A stretch of 64,000 bases of DNA, taken from positions 62,001-126,000 of the forward strand of contig CAZSCK010000001.1 in NCBI GenBank assembly GCA_964605385.1, given 5' to 3'. The stretch is from JAGLTQ01 sp964605385. GTDB lineage: Bacteria; Pseudomonadota; Gammaproteobacteria; UBA6429; Thiohalophilaceae. This document shows positions 36,178 through 44,802 of the stretch, one piece after another. Both the position numbers and the translations under genes were made by a program. Position 1 is the stretch's first letter, and every line of letters begins with the position of its first letter. The notes below the pieces were generated by a model, which worked only from the letters and a program-made list of their open reading frames with translations, did not search any database and had not been told where the DNA came from.

Positions 36178-37146
36178 TTATTTTCCTGTTTCTTTAGGCG
36201 TTTGAATAAACCCTAACTGAGTTGACCATTTGCGTAACTCACGATAATCATCAATATTAGCCATAGTAAATCCCAAAGGCATTTCAGTTCTTTCCCAGTT
36301 ATACAGGCCTTTTTTATCTTTTCCTTGCGGTTTAAAATTAAGCAATGCCTGCTTAACTTTATCGACTATTTCAGCTGGAACATCGCAGTTAGCGGCAATA
36401 CCACTTGAGGGATAATAATTTGATGTATGGATAATACGTAGCAACCCCTGATTTACCATAACTTTAGCCAAGGTATCTTGCATGGAACAGATATCAGATT
36501 TATTTGAAATCACAGAGTTAGCACAATTTTGGTGGGATCCCGTATAAATTGAACTAGCAAGTTGTTCTAAACTAATCCCTTTTTTGCTTAACTCAATCCG
36601 CGGGATTAAGTGTCCCTGCGTGGAAGTACGAGAACCAAAGGCCAAACGTCTCCCTTTAACGTCTGTTATTGTTTTAACTTTACTCTTCGGAGCCACCACA
36701 AAAACCGATTGATACTCAGCCTTACCCTCAAGGTTAACTCCCCTCACTAACGGAATCACCCCATATTGAGTATTAGCCTGTAAAAATGATACCGCGCCAA
36801 GTGCCGCAAATTGAACATGATTCTGACCAATATCATCCACGATATCTTTATTAGTGGGCGTAAAATGTAATTTAAATTTATAACCCGTTTCCCTTTCCAG
36901 ATATTTTAAAAATGGCAGGTACTGACGAGCATCTTCTTGTGGACTGGCACGTAAATCAAAGCCAAAAATTAAGACATTTTCTCTTTTACGGTGTATATGT
37001 TTACTTTTAGTCTGAGTTTGATCAACCCTGTCATCAAGGTCATATTTAGCAACCTGATTATCAGAATCACACGATGATAATAAAAAAGGGATGCTTATGA
37101 GTATACTTTTTATGTAAATACGAGCATAAATACCATCTAAAATCAT
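36178..37146 (-). CDS. PhnD-like periplasmic substrate-binding lipoprotein
   Basis: A 322-residue binding protein of the phosphate/phosphite/phosphonate (PhnD, TIGR01098-like) group. The N-terminus has a signal with LLSSCDS (Cys near 26), so it is probably lipid-anchored. Recognisable parts are LRASPQEDARQYLPFLKYLERETGYKF, the AALGAVSFL region, RLAFGSRTSTQGHLIPR and SSGIAANCDVPAEIVDKV. No ABC permease or ATPase is adjacent. The next gene is a hybrid histidine kinase 3 bases away, so it may present a ligand to that sensor, as LuxP does for LuxQ and TorT for TorS. The ligand is unknown. Confidence 0.85.
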   Translation of the reverse strand: MILDGIYARIYIKSILISIPFLLSSCDSDNQVAKYDLDDRVDQTQTKSKHIHRKRENVLIFGFDLRASPQEDARQYLPFLKYLERETGYKFKLHFTPTNKDIVDDIGQNHVQFAALGAVSFLQANTQYGVIPLVRGVNLEGKAEYQSVFVVAPKSKVKTITDVKGRRLAFGSRTSTQGHLIPRIELSKKGISLEQLASSIYTGSHQNCANSVISNKSDICSMQDTLAKVMVNQGLLRIIHTSNYYPSSGIAANCDVPAEIVDKVKQALLNFKPQGKDKKGLYNWERTEMPLGFTMANIDDYRELRKWSTQLGFIQTPKETGK

Positions 37147-37274
37147 AATTTAAACCTGTAATTTCTCGACACATATATTTAGGGATAACCCTTGTGTTAA
37201 CTTAGCAAGCAAAAACAAGCAAAGCAATGGTTCATCAGGTAAAATATTGTTAATTTTCAGATAGATAAGACCAA

Positions 37275-37613
37275 TTAGCTATGTTCACTTACCATGTTTA
37301 TGGTGTATTTCGGGATTTCAATCACCAAATCTTTATCTCCAACCTTTGCCTGGCAGCTCAAGCGTGAATCAGGTTCCAGACCCCACGCTTTATCGAGTAA
37401 ATCATCTTCCAGTTCAGTGGACTCTTCGAGTTCATCAAAGCCTTCACGGACATAAACATGGCATGTTGTACAAGCACATGATTTTTCACATGCGTGCTCA
37501 ATATGAATATCATGATCAAGCATAGCATCGCAAATCGTCACACCAGGTTCAACTTCAAACATGGCACCGTCTGGACAAAGTTCTTCGTGGGGGAGAAAAA
37601 TTAGTTTAGTCAT
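37275..37613 (-). CDS. fdx: ISC-type [2Fe-2S] ferredoxin
   Basis: Electron donor for Fe-S cluster assembly. The 112 residues carry the ligand pattern CEKSCACTTC (C-x5-C-x2-C) and the later LSCQAK. HACEKSCACTTCHVYVREG is typical of isc ferredoxins. It follows hscA by 23 bases. Confidence 0.97.
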   Translation of the reverse strand: MTKLIFLPHEELCPDGAMFEVEPGVTICDAMLDHDIHIEHACEKSCACTTCHVYVREGFDELEESTELEDDLLDKAWGLEPDSRLSCQAKVGDKDLVIEIPKYTINMVSEHS

Positions 37614-37636
37614 CGTTTTTATCTTTTGTTAATCAA

Positions 37637-39502
37637 TTAAAATTCGTTTACATTATGGCCTGCTAAGGCTTTCTTGATGTTGATATCCATACGTCGGGCA
37701 ACAAACGTTACGGCCACTTTATCCAGCTCTGCAATAGCATCTTTTATCGCGCGTAATTCTGTGCTTTTACTGAGTTCACTTAATTTAGCCGCCGCTAAAT
37801 CAAGCTCTTCACGTTCACCTGCATTTAACAAGCCACTATCATCTGCCAAAGCAGCTTCTAATGCTTCCAGGACTCTTTCAGCTTCAACTTGTTTTTCACG
37901 CAACATACGCGCACCAACATCATCTTCTGCATGTTCAATTGAATCACGTAGCATAGTTTCAATTTCATTATCGGTTAAACCATAAGAAGGCTTAACTTCA
38001 ATACTACTTTCAATGCCTGATGTTTCTTCACGAGCAGATACAGAAAGTAAACCATCAGCATCAACCTGGAAAGTGACCCGAATACGTGCTGCACCCGCCA
38101 CCATTGGTGGAATATCATGCAAGGCAAACTTACCCAGTGAGCGGCAATCACTCACTAGCTCACGTTCACCCTGTAATACGTGGATAGACATTGCCGACTG
38201 TCCATCTTTAAAAGTCGTAAAGTCTTGCGCACGAGCAACAGGAATTGTTGTATTACGAGGAATAACTTTTTCTACCAAGCCACCCATTGTTTCTAAACCT
38301 AATGATAATGGTGTGATATCTAATAACAATAAATCACTGTCTGTTTTATTGCCGACTAAAATATCAGCTTGAATCGCAGCGCCCATGGCGACAACTGTAT
38401 CAGGGTTAATATCCGTTAATAGTTCTTGTTCAAAAAAAGCTGATACTTTATTACACACATCAGCCACACGCGTAGAACCACCGACCATAACAACTGATAG
38501 TATTTCTGCAACATCCACACCCGCATCACGTAAAGCACGCTTGCAAGGGTATAATGTTTTTTGAATAAGTGGCGCAACGAGCTCGTTAAATTTTTCTAAA
38601 GTTAAAGTACCCTTCCAATTCGAACCATCATCTAACTCAACATTTAACTCTGTACTATCTGAATTCGACAATACTTCTTTTGCTGAACAGGCATCGCGCA
38701 TTAAACGGCGCATTTGATGATGGCTAGTATCATCCTTAATTCTGGCTTCAGCCATAATCCATTTTGCGACTGCATAATCTAAATCATCACCACCTAAAGC
38801 AGTATCCCCTGCTGTGGCCATGACTTCAAAAACACCTTTATTTAAACGCAAAATAGAGATGTCGAATGTTCCTCCGCCGAGGTCATAAACCGCAATCACG
38901 CCTTCTGCTTCTTTATCTAAACCATAGGCAACCGCTGCTGCCGTGGGTTCATTTAATAAACGTAAAACATTTAAACCGGCTAACTTGCCCGCATCTTTTG
39001 TTGCTTGACGTTGAGCATCATCAAAATAAGCAGGAACAGTAATCACTACACCCGTTAAGTTATCACCCAGTGATGCTTCTGCGCGAAGTTTTAATGATTT
39101 TAAAATTTCTGAGGAAACTTCTACAGGACTCACTTCACCAGAAATCGTTTTAATACGTGGCACGGCTGAATCTGTATCAGCAAATTCGTAAGGTCGACGG
39201 CTCCCAAGTTCTTTTATATCTTTTAAACCACGGCCCATGTAACGCTTAACCGAGCTTATGGTATTTAAAGGATCTTCTGTTGCCATTGCCTTAGCATCAA
39301 CACCAACAATAATTTCATTTTCCGTATAGCGTACAACGGAGGGCAAAGACTCTTCACCTTTTTCATTTGGCAACGTTTCTGCTAAACCACTTTTGACAGA
39401 AGCGATGAGTGAATTTGTCGTACCCAGATCGATCCCCGCCGCCAAACGATGTTCGTGTGGGTTGGTTGATTGTCCGGGTTCACTTATTTGTAACAGAGCC
39501 AT
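37637..39502 (-). CDS. hscA: Hsp70-type Fe-S chaperone HscA
   Basis: Specialised DnaK relative that releases clusters from IscU in an ATP-dependent cycle with HscB. The 621 residues contain GIDLGTTNSLIA, the VYDLGGGTFDIS motif, VGGSTR and a substrate-binding domain with SLGLETMGG. An hscB gene lies upstream, but 223 bases separate them, filled mainly by a large palindrome. Confidence 0.97.
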   Translation of the reverse strand: MALLQISEPGQSTNPHEHRLAAGIDLGTTNSLIASVKSGLAETLPNEKGEESLPSVVRYTENEIIVGVDAKAMATEDPLNTISSVKRYMGRGLKDIKELGSRRPYEFADTDSAVPRIKTISGEVSPVEVSSEILKSLKLRAEASLGDNLTGVVITVPAYFDDAQRQATKDAGKLAGLNVLRLLNEPTAAAVAYGLDKEAEGVIAVYDLGGGTFDISILRLNKGVFEVMATAGDTALGGDDLDYAVAKWIMAEARIKDDTSHHQMRRLMRDACSAKEVLSNSDSTELNVELDDGSNWKGTLTLEKFNELVAPLIQKTLYPCKRALRDAGVDVAEILSVVMVGGSTRVADVCNKVSAFFEQELLTDINPDTVVAMGAAIQADILVGNKTDSDLLLLDITPLSLGLETMGGLVEKVIPRNTTIPVARAQDFTTFKDGQSAMSIHVLQGERELVSDCRSLGKFALHDIPPMVAGAARIRVTFQVDADGLLSVSAREETSGIESSIEVKPSYGLTDNEIETMLRDSIEHAEDDVGARMLREKQVEAERVLEALEAALADDSGLLNAGEREELDLAAAKLSELSKSTELRAIKDAIAELDKVAVTFVARRMDINIKKALAGHNVNEF

Positions 39503-39548
39503 ATATTTTTACTTGTATTGAATTAAAAAATATTTTTTCTTTAAATCC

Positions 39549-39662
39549 GAATATGAAACAGGAGAGTTAAATCAAGACTCGCAAAAGATCGCCATCCTTG
39601 GATGCTCGACTGCCACGTCCTTGTGGCAGACGGTCTTTATTCAACTCTCCTATTCCATATCC
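39549..39662. repeat. cloverleaf-like palindrome inside the isc operon
   Basis: A 114-base imperfect inverted repeat. The left arm starts GAATATGAAACAGGAGAGTTAAAT, and the right arm has the reverse complement GGATATGGAATAGGAGAGTTGAAT, about 30 bases each. Between them are the hairpins CATCC-TT-GGATG and CTGCCAC-GTCCTT-GTGGCAG (39610-39629). It lies between hscB and hscA, which are normally adjacent or overlapping. It may act on RNA as an attenuating or processing structure, or it may simply be a mobile palindrome. Confidence 0.8.
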
Positions 39663-39725
39663 TCACTATGAGGTTTACATTTAATCTTATAGTGTAATAA
39701 GTTTTAGCTATTATATAACAGCCAA

Positions 39726-40274
39726 TTACAAAACATCGAGCAACTTTTCTTCTTGATATTCTGCTTCTTCTTGCAGTTTATTTAAAAACTGCATTTTGTG
39801 TATTGATTGTTTCAAGCTGCTTTTTTGGACATCGTCTAATTGTCCTTGCTCTAAACCTTGGCTTAATCCATCGATAACATCAGCAATGCGTTTTTTAATA
39901 TCCGCCATAATATTATTTAAGGTTGCCATTGGATCAGCGGTCTGACTTAACTCACCTAATGCTTCTCGTAATTCAATTTGTTCTATCAAGAAAGCAGGAC
40001 CAACCGCCATGTCTTTTTCATCATCAAACGAAACACCTTGTATTTCTAGCATGTAACGCGCACGACGTTGTGGTGTTTTTAAAATTTGATAGGCTTCATT
40101 AATTGCTGCGGCTTTTTCCACAGAAAGTAATCGCTCACGATCTGAAGCATTAACAAATTTATCGGGATGTACTACGCGTTGTAATTCACGGTAGCGTTGA
40201 CTGAGATCTTGAAGATCAATTTCGAAAGAAACAGGCAGTTCAAATAACTCAAAGTGAGTTTGTGTATGTGCCAT
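39726..40274 (-). CDS. hscB: Fe-S assembly J-protein HscB
   Basis: Co-chaperone that brings IscU to HscA. The 182 residues have a J-domain with the HPDKF motif near 37-41, followed by LLSVEKAAAINEAYQIL and the C-terminal helical IscU-binding domain. The position in the isc operon supports the call. Confidence 0.95.
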   Translation of the reverse strand: MAHTQTHFELFELPVSFEIDLQDLSQRYRELQRVVHPDKFVNASDRERLLSVEKAAAINEAYQILKTPQRRARYMLEIQGVSFDDEKDMAVGPAFLIEQIELREALGELSQTADPMATLNNIMADIKKRIADVIDGLSQGLEQGQLDDVQKSSLKQSIHKMQFLNKLQEEAEYQEEKLLDVL

Positions 40275-40305
40275 TATAGATTCGCGATGTTAAATGATTA
40301 AGCTG

Positions 40306-40629
40306 TTAAACGGTAAAGCTTTCGCCGCAACCGCACTCACCTTTTACATTTGGGTTGTTAAACTGGAAGCCTTCATTAAGACCTTCTTTACCGTAATCCA
40401 GTTCGGTGCCATCAATGTAAAGCAAGCTCTTCGCATCAACAATTATTTTTACACCTTGCGATTCAAAAACCTTGTCGCCTTCTTCAACTTCATCAATAAA
40501 CTCAAGAACATAAGCCATACCCGAACAACCACTGGTTTTAATACCAACACGTAAACCAATGCCCTTTCCTCGATTATCAAGAAAAGCTTGAACGCGTTCA
40601 GCTGCTGTTTCGGTTAAAGTGACGGCCAT
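40306..40629 (-). CDS. iscA: A-type Fe-S carrier IscA
   Basis: Scaffold and carrier protein of the ISC system. The 107 residues from the ATG at 40629 start MAVTLTETAAERV and hold the three conserved cysteines in KTSGCSGMAY (near 35) and GECGCGESF (near 99 and 101). The apparent open frame extending through the N run is an artefact: the ATG abuts the gap. Confidence 0.96.
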   Translation of the reverse strand: MAVTLTETAAERVQAFLDNRGKGIGLRVGIKTSGCSGMAYVLEFIDEVEEGDKVFESQGVKIIVDAKSLLYIDGTELDYGKEGLNEGFQFNNPNVKGECGCGESFTV

Positions 40630-40630
40630 T

Positions 40631-40730
40631 NNNNNNNNNNNNNNNNNNNNNNNNNNNNNNNNNNNNNNNNNNNNNNNNNNNNNNNNNNNNNNNNNNNNNN
40701 NNNNNNNNNNNNNNNNNNNNNNNNNNNNNN
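40631..40730. other. assembly gap (100 N)
   Basis: Exactly 100 N, probably a placeholder. It covers the last dozen or so codons of iscU and the iscU-iscA spacer. Confidence 0.99.
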
Positions 40731-41077
40731 GCTTTGATAGCATCTTCTGCTAGTACCGAACAATGAATCTTAACCGGCGGCAATTCTAATTCGGCAGCAA
40801 TCTCAGTATTCTTAATCTCACCCGCTTCATCTAACGTCTTACCTTTAACCCATTCAGTTAAAAGTGAGCTTGAAGCAATTGCTGAACCACAACCATACGT
40901 TTTAAATTTCGCATCTTCGATAACGCCGTCATCCGATACTTTAATTTGTAAACGCATTACATCGCCACATGCAGGTGCGCCTACCATACCTGTACCGATG
41001 TTTGATTCGTCTTTATCCATTGAACCTACGTTACGTGGGTTTTCATAATGATCGATTACTTTTTCGCTATAAGCCAT
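40731..41077 (-). CDS. iscU: Fe-S cluster scaffold protein IscU (3' end in gap)
   Basis: Scaffold on which IscS, HscA/HscB and Fdx assemble [2Fe-2S] clusters. The 115 visible residues include the three ligand cysteines in APACGDVM (near 37), YGCGSAIASSS (near 63) and IHCSVLAEDAI (near 106). The LPPVK motif recognised by HscA precedes the last one. About 10-15 C-terminal residues and the stop are in the N run. Confidence 0.97.
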
Positions 41078-41102
41078 GACTCGTGCCTCTATATTCGTTT
41101 AA

Positions 41103-42317
41103 TTAATGCGCTGCCCATTCGATAGCACTGATATCAATACCATCTTTGAACATTTCCCATAAAGGTGAAAGTTCACGTAACTTTTCGATGTTGCCTGCAA
41201 TTTTGCTAATAGCAAAATCAATTTCTTCTTCTGTTGTGAAACGGCCTAGTGAAAAACGAATTGAGCTATGTGCTAATTCATCGTTACGACCTAGTGCACG
41301 TAAAACATAAGAAGGTTCTAAACTTGCAGATGTACATGCTGAACCTGAAGAAACTGCGAGTTCTTTTAACGCCATTATCAAAGACTCACCTTCCACATAA
41401 TTAAAACTAATGTTTAGATTATGTGGAACACGCTGATCGATATCACCATTAATGTAGGTTTCTTCGATAACCTCCAAGCCTTTTAATAAACGGTCACGCA
41501 ACATACGGATGCGTTCGTTATCTGCTGCCATTTCTTCTTTGGCTAAACGGAAGGCTTCACCCATTCCAACAATTTGATGTGTTGCTAAAGTACCAGAACG
41601 CATACCACGTTCATGTCCACCACCGTGCATTTGTGCTTCTAAACGAACTCGTGGTTTACGGCTTACATATAAAGCACCAATACCTTTTGGACCATAAATT
41701 TTATGTGCAGAGAATGACATTAAATCAACTTTGAGTTCATCCATATCAATTGGTACTTTACCTGCGCTTTGAGCTGCATCTACATGAAACATTATTTTAC
41801 GTTCACGTGTAATTTCGCCAATTGCTTTAATATCCTGGATAACACCAATTTCATTATTCACATGCATAATAGAAACTAAAACAGTGTCATCGCGTAAAGC
41901 CGCTTTTAATTTATCAAGATCAATTAAACCACTATCTTCAGGGGCAAGATAAGTAACTTCATAACCTTCTCGCTCAAGTTGGCGACAGGAATCTAAAACG
42001 GCTTTGTGTTCCGTTTTACATGTGACAATGTGTTTGCCTTTTTTATGATAAAAATGAGCAATGCCTTTAATCGCAAGGTTATCTGATTCAGTTGCACCAG
42101 AAGTAAAAACAATTTCTTTGGGGTTTGCATTAATTAAATTGGCGACATCCTTGCGGGCTTGATCAATCGCTTCTTCTGCTTTCCAACCAAACTCATGTGA
42201 GCTTGATGCCGGGTTACCGAAGTTTCCTTCAATTGTTAAACAGTCACACATTTTTTCCGCAACACGTTTATCTACAGGTGTTGTTGCAGAGTAATCAAAA
42301 TAAATCGGTGTTTTCAT
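41103..42317 (-). CDS. iscS: cysteine desulfurase IscS
   Basis: PLP enzyme that takes sulfur from cysteine for Fe-S clusters and thiolated tRNA. Of two possible starts, the ATG at 42317 gives the canonical MKTPIYFDYSATTPVD and 404 residues. The upstream codons of the open frame overlap its GGAGAAG ribosome-binding site. The PLP lysine lies in SAHKIYGPKG near 206 and the active-site Cys in SGSACTSASLEPS near 328. Confidence 0.98.
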   Translation of the reverse strand: MKTPIYFDYSATTPVDKRVAEKMCDCLTIEGNFGNPASSSHEFGWKAEEAIDQARKDVANLINANPKEIVFTSGATESDNLAIKGIAHFYHKKGKHIVTCKTEHKAVLDSCRQLEREGYEVTYLAPEDSGLIDLDKLKAALRDDTVLVSIMHVNNEIGVIQDIKAIGEITRERKIMFHVDAAQSAGKVPIDMDELKVDLMSFSAHKIYGPKGIGALYVSRKPRVRLEAQMHGGGHERGMRSGTLATHQIVGMGEAFRLAKEEMAADNERIRMLRDRLLKGLEVIEETYINGDIDQRVPHNLNISFNYVEGESLIMALKELAVSSGSACTSASLEPSYVLRALGRNDELAHSSIRFSLGRFTTEEEIDFAISKIAGNIEKLRELSPLWEMFKDGIDISAIEWAAH

Positions 42318-42441
42318 AACTTCTCCAACCAACATCCACTATTTCATTTCCTGGAAGTTGGTTTTATTACTATAATTCTAATTTATTCCTAAGCACATCC
42401 ATATCGCTAAATTCTTAGCTTAGGGTCGTGGGGGATGATTT

Positions 42442-42921
42442 TTACGAATTTACAACTACATTTTCAGATGCATTAAAATTTGTTTCCGCTTGTTCCTGAC
42501 GTGCCGCAACTTCTTGCACGCCTTTACGCTCAACCAGGTCACCCAAACTAATTCCCATTAAGAAATCGTGAATTTGTGTACTAAGTTCAGTCCATAAATC
42601 ATGAGTTAAACATTGGCTGTCATCCTGACAATTAGATAAACCACCACAACGTGTTGTTTCAACTTTTTCATCAACCGCAGTAATAACATCAGCAACAGCG
42701 ATTTCGTGTGAGTCACGACTTAAACGATAACCACCGCCTGGTCCACGAGTACTATTAACGAGTTCTTGTTTACGTAAACGTGAGAATAATTGTTCAAGAT
42801 AAGACAGTGAAATGCCCTGGCGTTGAGAAATATCTGCCAAAGTGATTGGCCCATCTTTATAATGCAATGCTAAATCAAGCATTGCCGTTACAGCGTAACG
42901 TCCTTTAGTAGTCAGTCTCAT
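42442..42921 (-). CDS. iscR: Fe-S cluster regulator IscR
   Basis: Rrf2-family repressor that binds a [2Fe-2S] cluster and controls the isc operon. The start at 42921 gives MRLTTKGRYAVTAMLDLAL and 159 residues; the open frame extends 19 codons further without support. The cluster cysteines lie in CGGLSNCQDDSQC near 92-104. The gene heads the isc operon, and its own upstream sequence carries an IscR-type operator. Confidence 0.97.
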   Translation of the reverse strand: MRLTTKGRYAVTAMLDLALHYKDGPITLADISQRQGISLSYLEQLFSRLRKQELVNSTRGPGGGYRLSRDSHEIAVADVITAVDEKVETTRCGGLSNCQDDSQCLTHDLWTELSTQIHDFLMGISLGDLVERKGVQEVAARQEQAETNFNASENVVVNS

Positions 42922-42968
42922 TGCATTGCCCCGCGTAATTAAGTAAAATCTGATATACCAACTTGATA

Positions 42969-43001
42969 AAAATAACAAAACCTAGCGTTTTAGTCAAGTA
43001 T
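42969..43001 (-). promoter_or_regulatory. iscR promoter with IscR type-1 operator
   Basis: On the minus strand TTGACT (42992-42997) and TATTTT (42969-42974) are spaced by 17 bases. A 25-base window at 42977-43001 (ATACTTGACTAAAACGC and on) matches the E. coli type-1 IscR consensus ATASYYGACTRWWWYAGTCRRSTAT at 20 of 25 positions, with the first half perfect. The overlap with the -35 fits autorepression by cluster-loaded IscR. Confidence 0.65.
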
Positions 43002-43052
43002 TTTTACTTATATTTAGTACTTAATCATTCAGGCCTTAATTAACGAGCGAAG

Positions 43053-43853
43053 TTATTCTGAGGGCTTTTCTTGATCTTCTGATTCCACGTGTCCAGGTAA
43101 TGGTTTAGATGAAATCTCGCAACCACCGAGATCGGGTAATTTTACCACATCCAACTCAGTTCCTAATGATTTCAATGACTTACACATATTTTGCATTTGT
43201 ATATCCATGGCATGAATATGATCCAGCATAATATCGATCGCATTGGCGACTGGATCTGGCATACCTGAGGAAGTGCCGTAAGCATCAAAACCAATTTTCT
43301 TGGCAAATGCTTCTCGTTTATCTGATGAGGCATCCTTGGCTTTAACTGAAACAACATGCCCAGGAATTCCAACAACAGTGGCATTTTCCGGAACATCTTT
43401 AACCACAACGGCATTTGAACCGACTCGAGCACCATCGGCTAAGGTTATTGGCCCTAGTACTTTTGCGCCCGCACCCACGACAACATCATTGCCTAACGTA
43501 GGATGGCGTTTGCCTTTACTCCAACTTGTACCGCCTAAGGTAACGCCGTGATATAGGGTGACATCATCTCCAATCACCGCTGTTTCACCAATTACCACAC
43601 CCATGCCATGATCAATAAAGAAACGGCGACCAATTTGAGCACCGGGATGAATTTCAATTCCGGTTAAAAGTCGAGTTAATTGAGAAAGCATTCTCGCTAA
43701 CCATTTAAGATGCATACGCCACAGTAAATGACTAACACGATGCCACAGCAAAGCATGCACACCGGGATATGCCGTAATTACTTCAAAACTGTTACGCGCC
43801 GCAGGATCGCGATCAAAAACGCAGTTTATATCTTCACGAAGTCGTTTAAACAT
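43053..43853 (-). CDS. cysE: serine O-acetyltransferase
   Basis: Acetylates serine to O-acetylserine, the cysteine precursor and so the sulfur source of IscS. The 266 residues carry the hexapeptide-repeat left-handed beta-helix (IHPGAQIGRRFFIDHGMGVVIGE, TLYHGVTLGGTSW, VGAGAKVLGPI). The short N-terminal region is of the EpsC/CysE2 type, not the long enteric one. The acidic C-terminal extension (about 195-266) is unusual and not assigned. The adjacency to iscR is common in gammaproteobacteria. Confidence 0.94.
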   Translation of the reverse strand: MFKRLREDINCVFDRDPAARNSFEVITAYPGVHALLWHRVSHLLWRMHLKWLARMLSQLTRLLTGIEIHPGAQIGRRFFIDHGMGVVIGETAVIGDDVTLYHGVTLGGTSWSKGKRHPTLGNDVVVGAGAKVLGPITLADGARVGSNAVVVKDVPENATVVGIPGHVVSVKAKDASSDKREAFAKKIGFDAYGTSSGMPDPVANAIDIMLDHIHAMDIQMQNMCKSLKSLGTELDVVKLPDLGGCEISSKPLPGHVESEDQEKPSE

Positions 43854-43951
43854 ATGGGTTTACCATAATTAAGTATTTACTAAATTTAAGGCGGCTATTA
43901 AAAGCTTCTTAAGCAGTACTGTCAATGATGATTATACAACTGCTGCAAGGC

Positions 43952-44686
43952 TTATTTATCTGACTTTGCTTTTTGTGCTGCCGTCATAATGCCGCGCAAA
44001 ATATTTACTTCTAACCGCTCAACCCCGGTTCGCGTAAATAAACGCCTTAATCGGCGCATGAGTTGACCTGGGTTATCAGGTTTTAAAAACTCCAATTCGG
44101 TTAATGTTTCTTCAAAATGAGTAAACATTCCCTCTCGCTCAGCAGATGTTGCCAGTGGTGAATCAGGCTCATCTTCTGGCACTTTATCTAAATTAGCTGC
44201 TAATCGAATCTCGTAACACAAGACTTGTGCCGCAGCCGCAATATTCAAAGAGCTAAAATCAGGATTAGTCGGAATCGTCACCAGCAGTTGGCAAAGCTCC
44301 AATTCTTCATTGGTTAAGCCTGAATTTTCACGACCTAATACAATGGCTACTTCAGCGCCTTTATCAATATTAACAACACGAGACGCACATTCTCGTGGAT
44401 CGACCACTGGCCAGGGTAGCGTTCGCATGCGCGCACTGGCACCAATGACCAAAGAACAACCGGCAATGGCTTCTTCAAGCGTTGCAAAAATCTTTGTGTT
44501 TTCAAGCACATTTACCGCACCTGAGGCACGCGCACGCGCTTTTGCATGAGGAAAAGGCGCTTCGGGTGCTACTAGCGACAAACGGGACAAGCCCATGTTC
44601 TTCATCGCCCGCGCCACACCACCGATATTACCCGGATGCGTGGTGCAGACCATAACAATGTGAATATTTAAAAAATCAGATTCCAT
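43952..44686 (-). CDS. trmJ: tRNA (cytidine/uridine-2'-O-)-methyltransferase TrmJ
   Basis: SPOUT-class methyltransferase that modifies position 32 of some tRNAs. The ATG at 44686 is chosen, giving MESDFLNIHIVMVCTTHPGN. The ATG three codons earlier lies within a TATAAT-like sequence (44694-44699). Signature stretches are GNIGGVARAMKNMGL, GRENSGLTNEEL and IPTNPDFSSLNIAAA. It is divergent from suhB, another common neighbour pair. Confidence 0.95.
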   Translation of the reverse strand: MESDFLNIHIVMVCTTHPGNIGGVARAMKNMGLSRLSLVAPEAPFPHAKARARASGAVNVLENTKIFATLEEAIAGCSLVIGASARMRTLPWPVVDPRECASRVVNIDKGAEVAIVLGRENSGLTNEELELCQLLVTIPTNPDFSSLNIAAAAQVLCYEIRLAANLDKVPEDEPDSPLATSAEREGMFTHFEETLTELEFLKPDNPGQLMRRLRRLFTRTGVERLEVNILRGIMTAAQKAKSDK

Positions 44687-44802
44687 GGCACGCATTATAC
44701 GCAGTTAAATCTAACACTGAAACGAATAGACTGTTAGAATGCGCTAAAATGATATCTCTTGAATAGATATCTGCTCTTTAAGAATCCAGAGGAATTTATA
44801 CT

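Noticed and set aside
40306..40743. An iscA frame extended through the N run
   Set aside because: The continuity is produced by placeholder bases. The canonical IscA start is at 40629.
44694..44699. TATAAT as a trmJ promoter giving a leaderless transcript
   Set aside because: No -35 at the right spacing was found, and the hexamer overlaps an alternative ATG, so the evidence is too thin.
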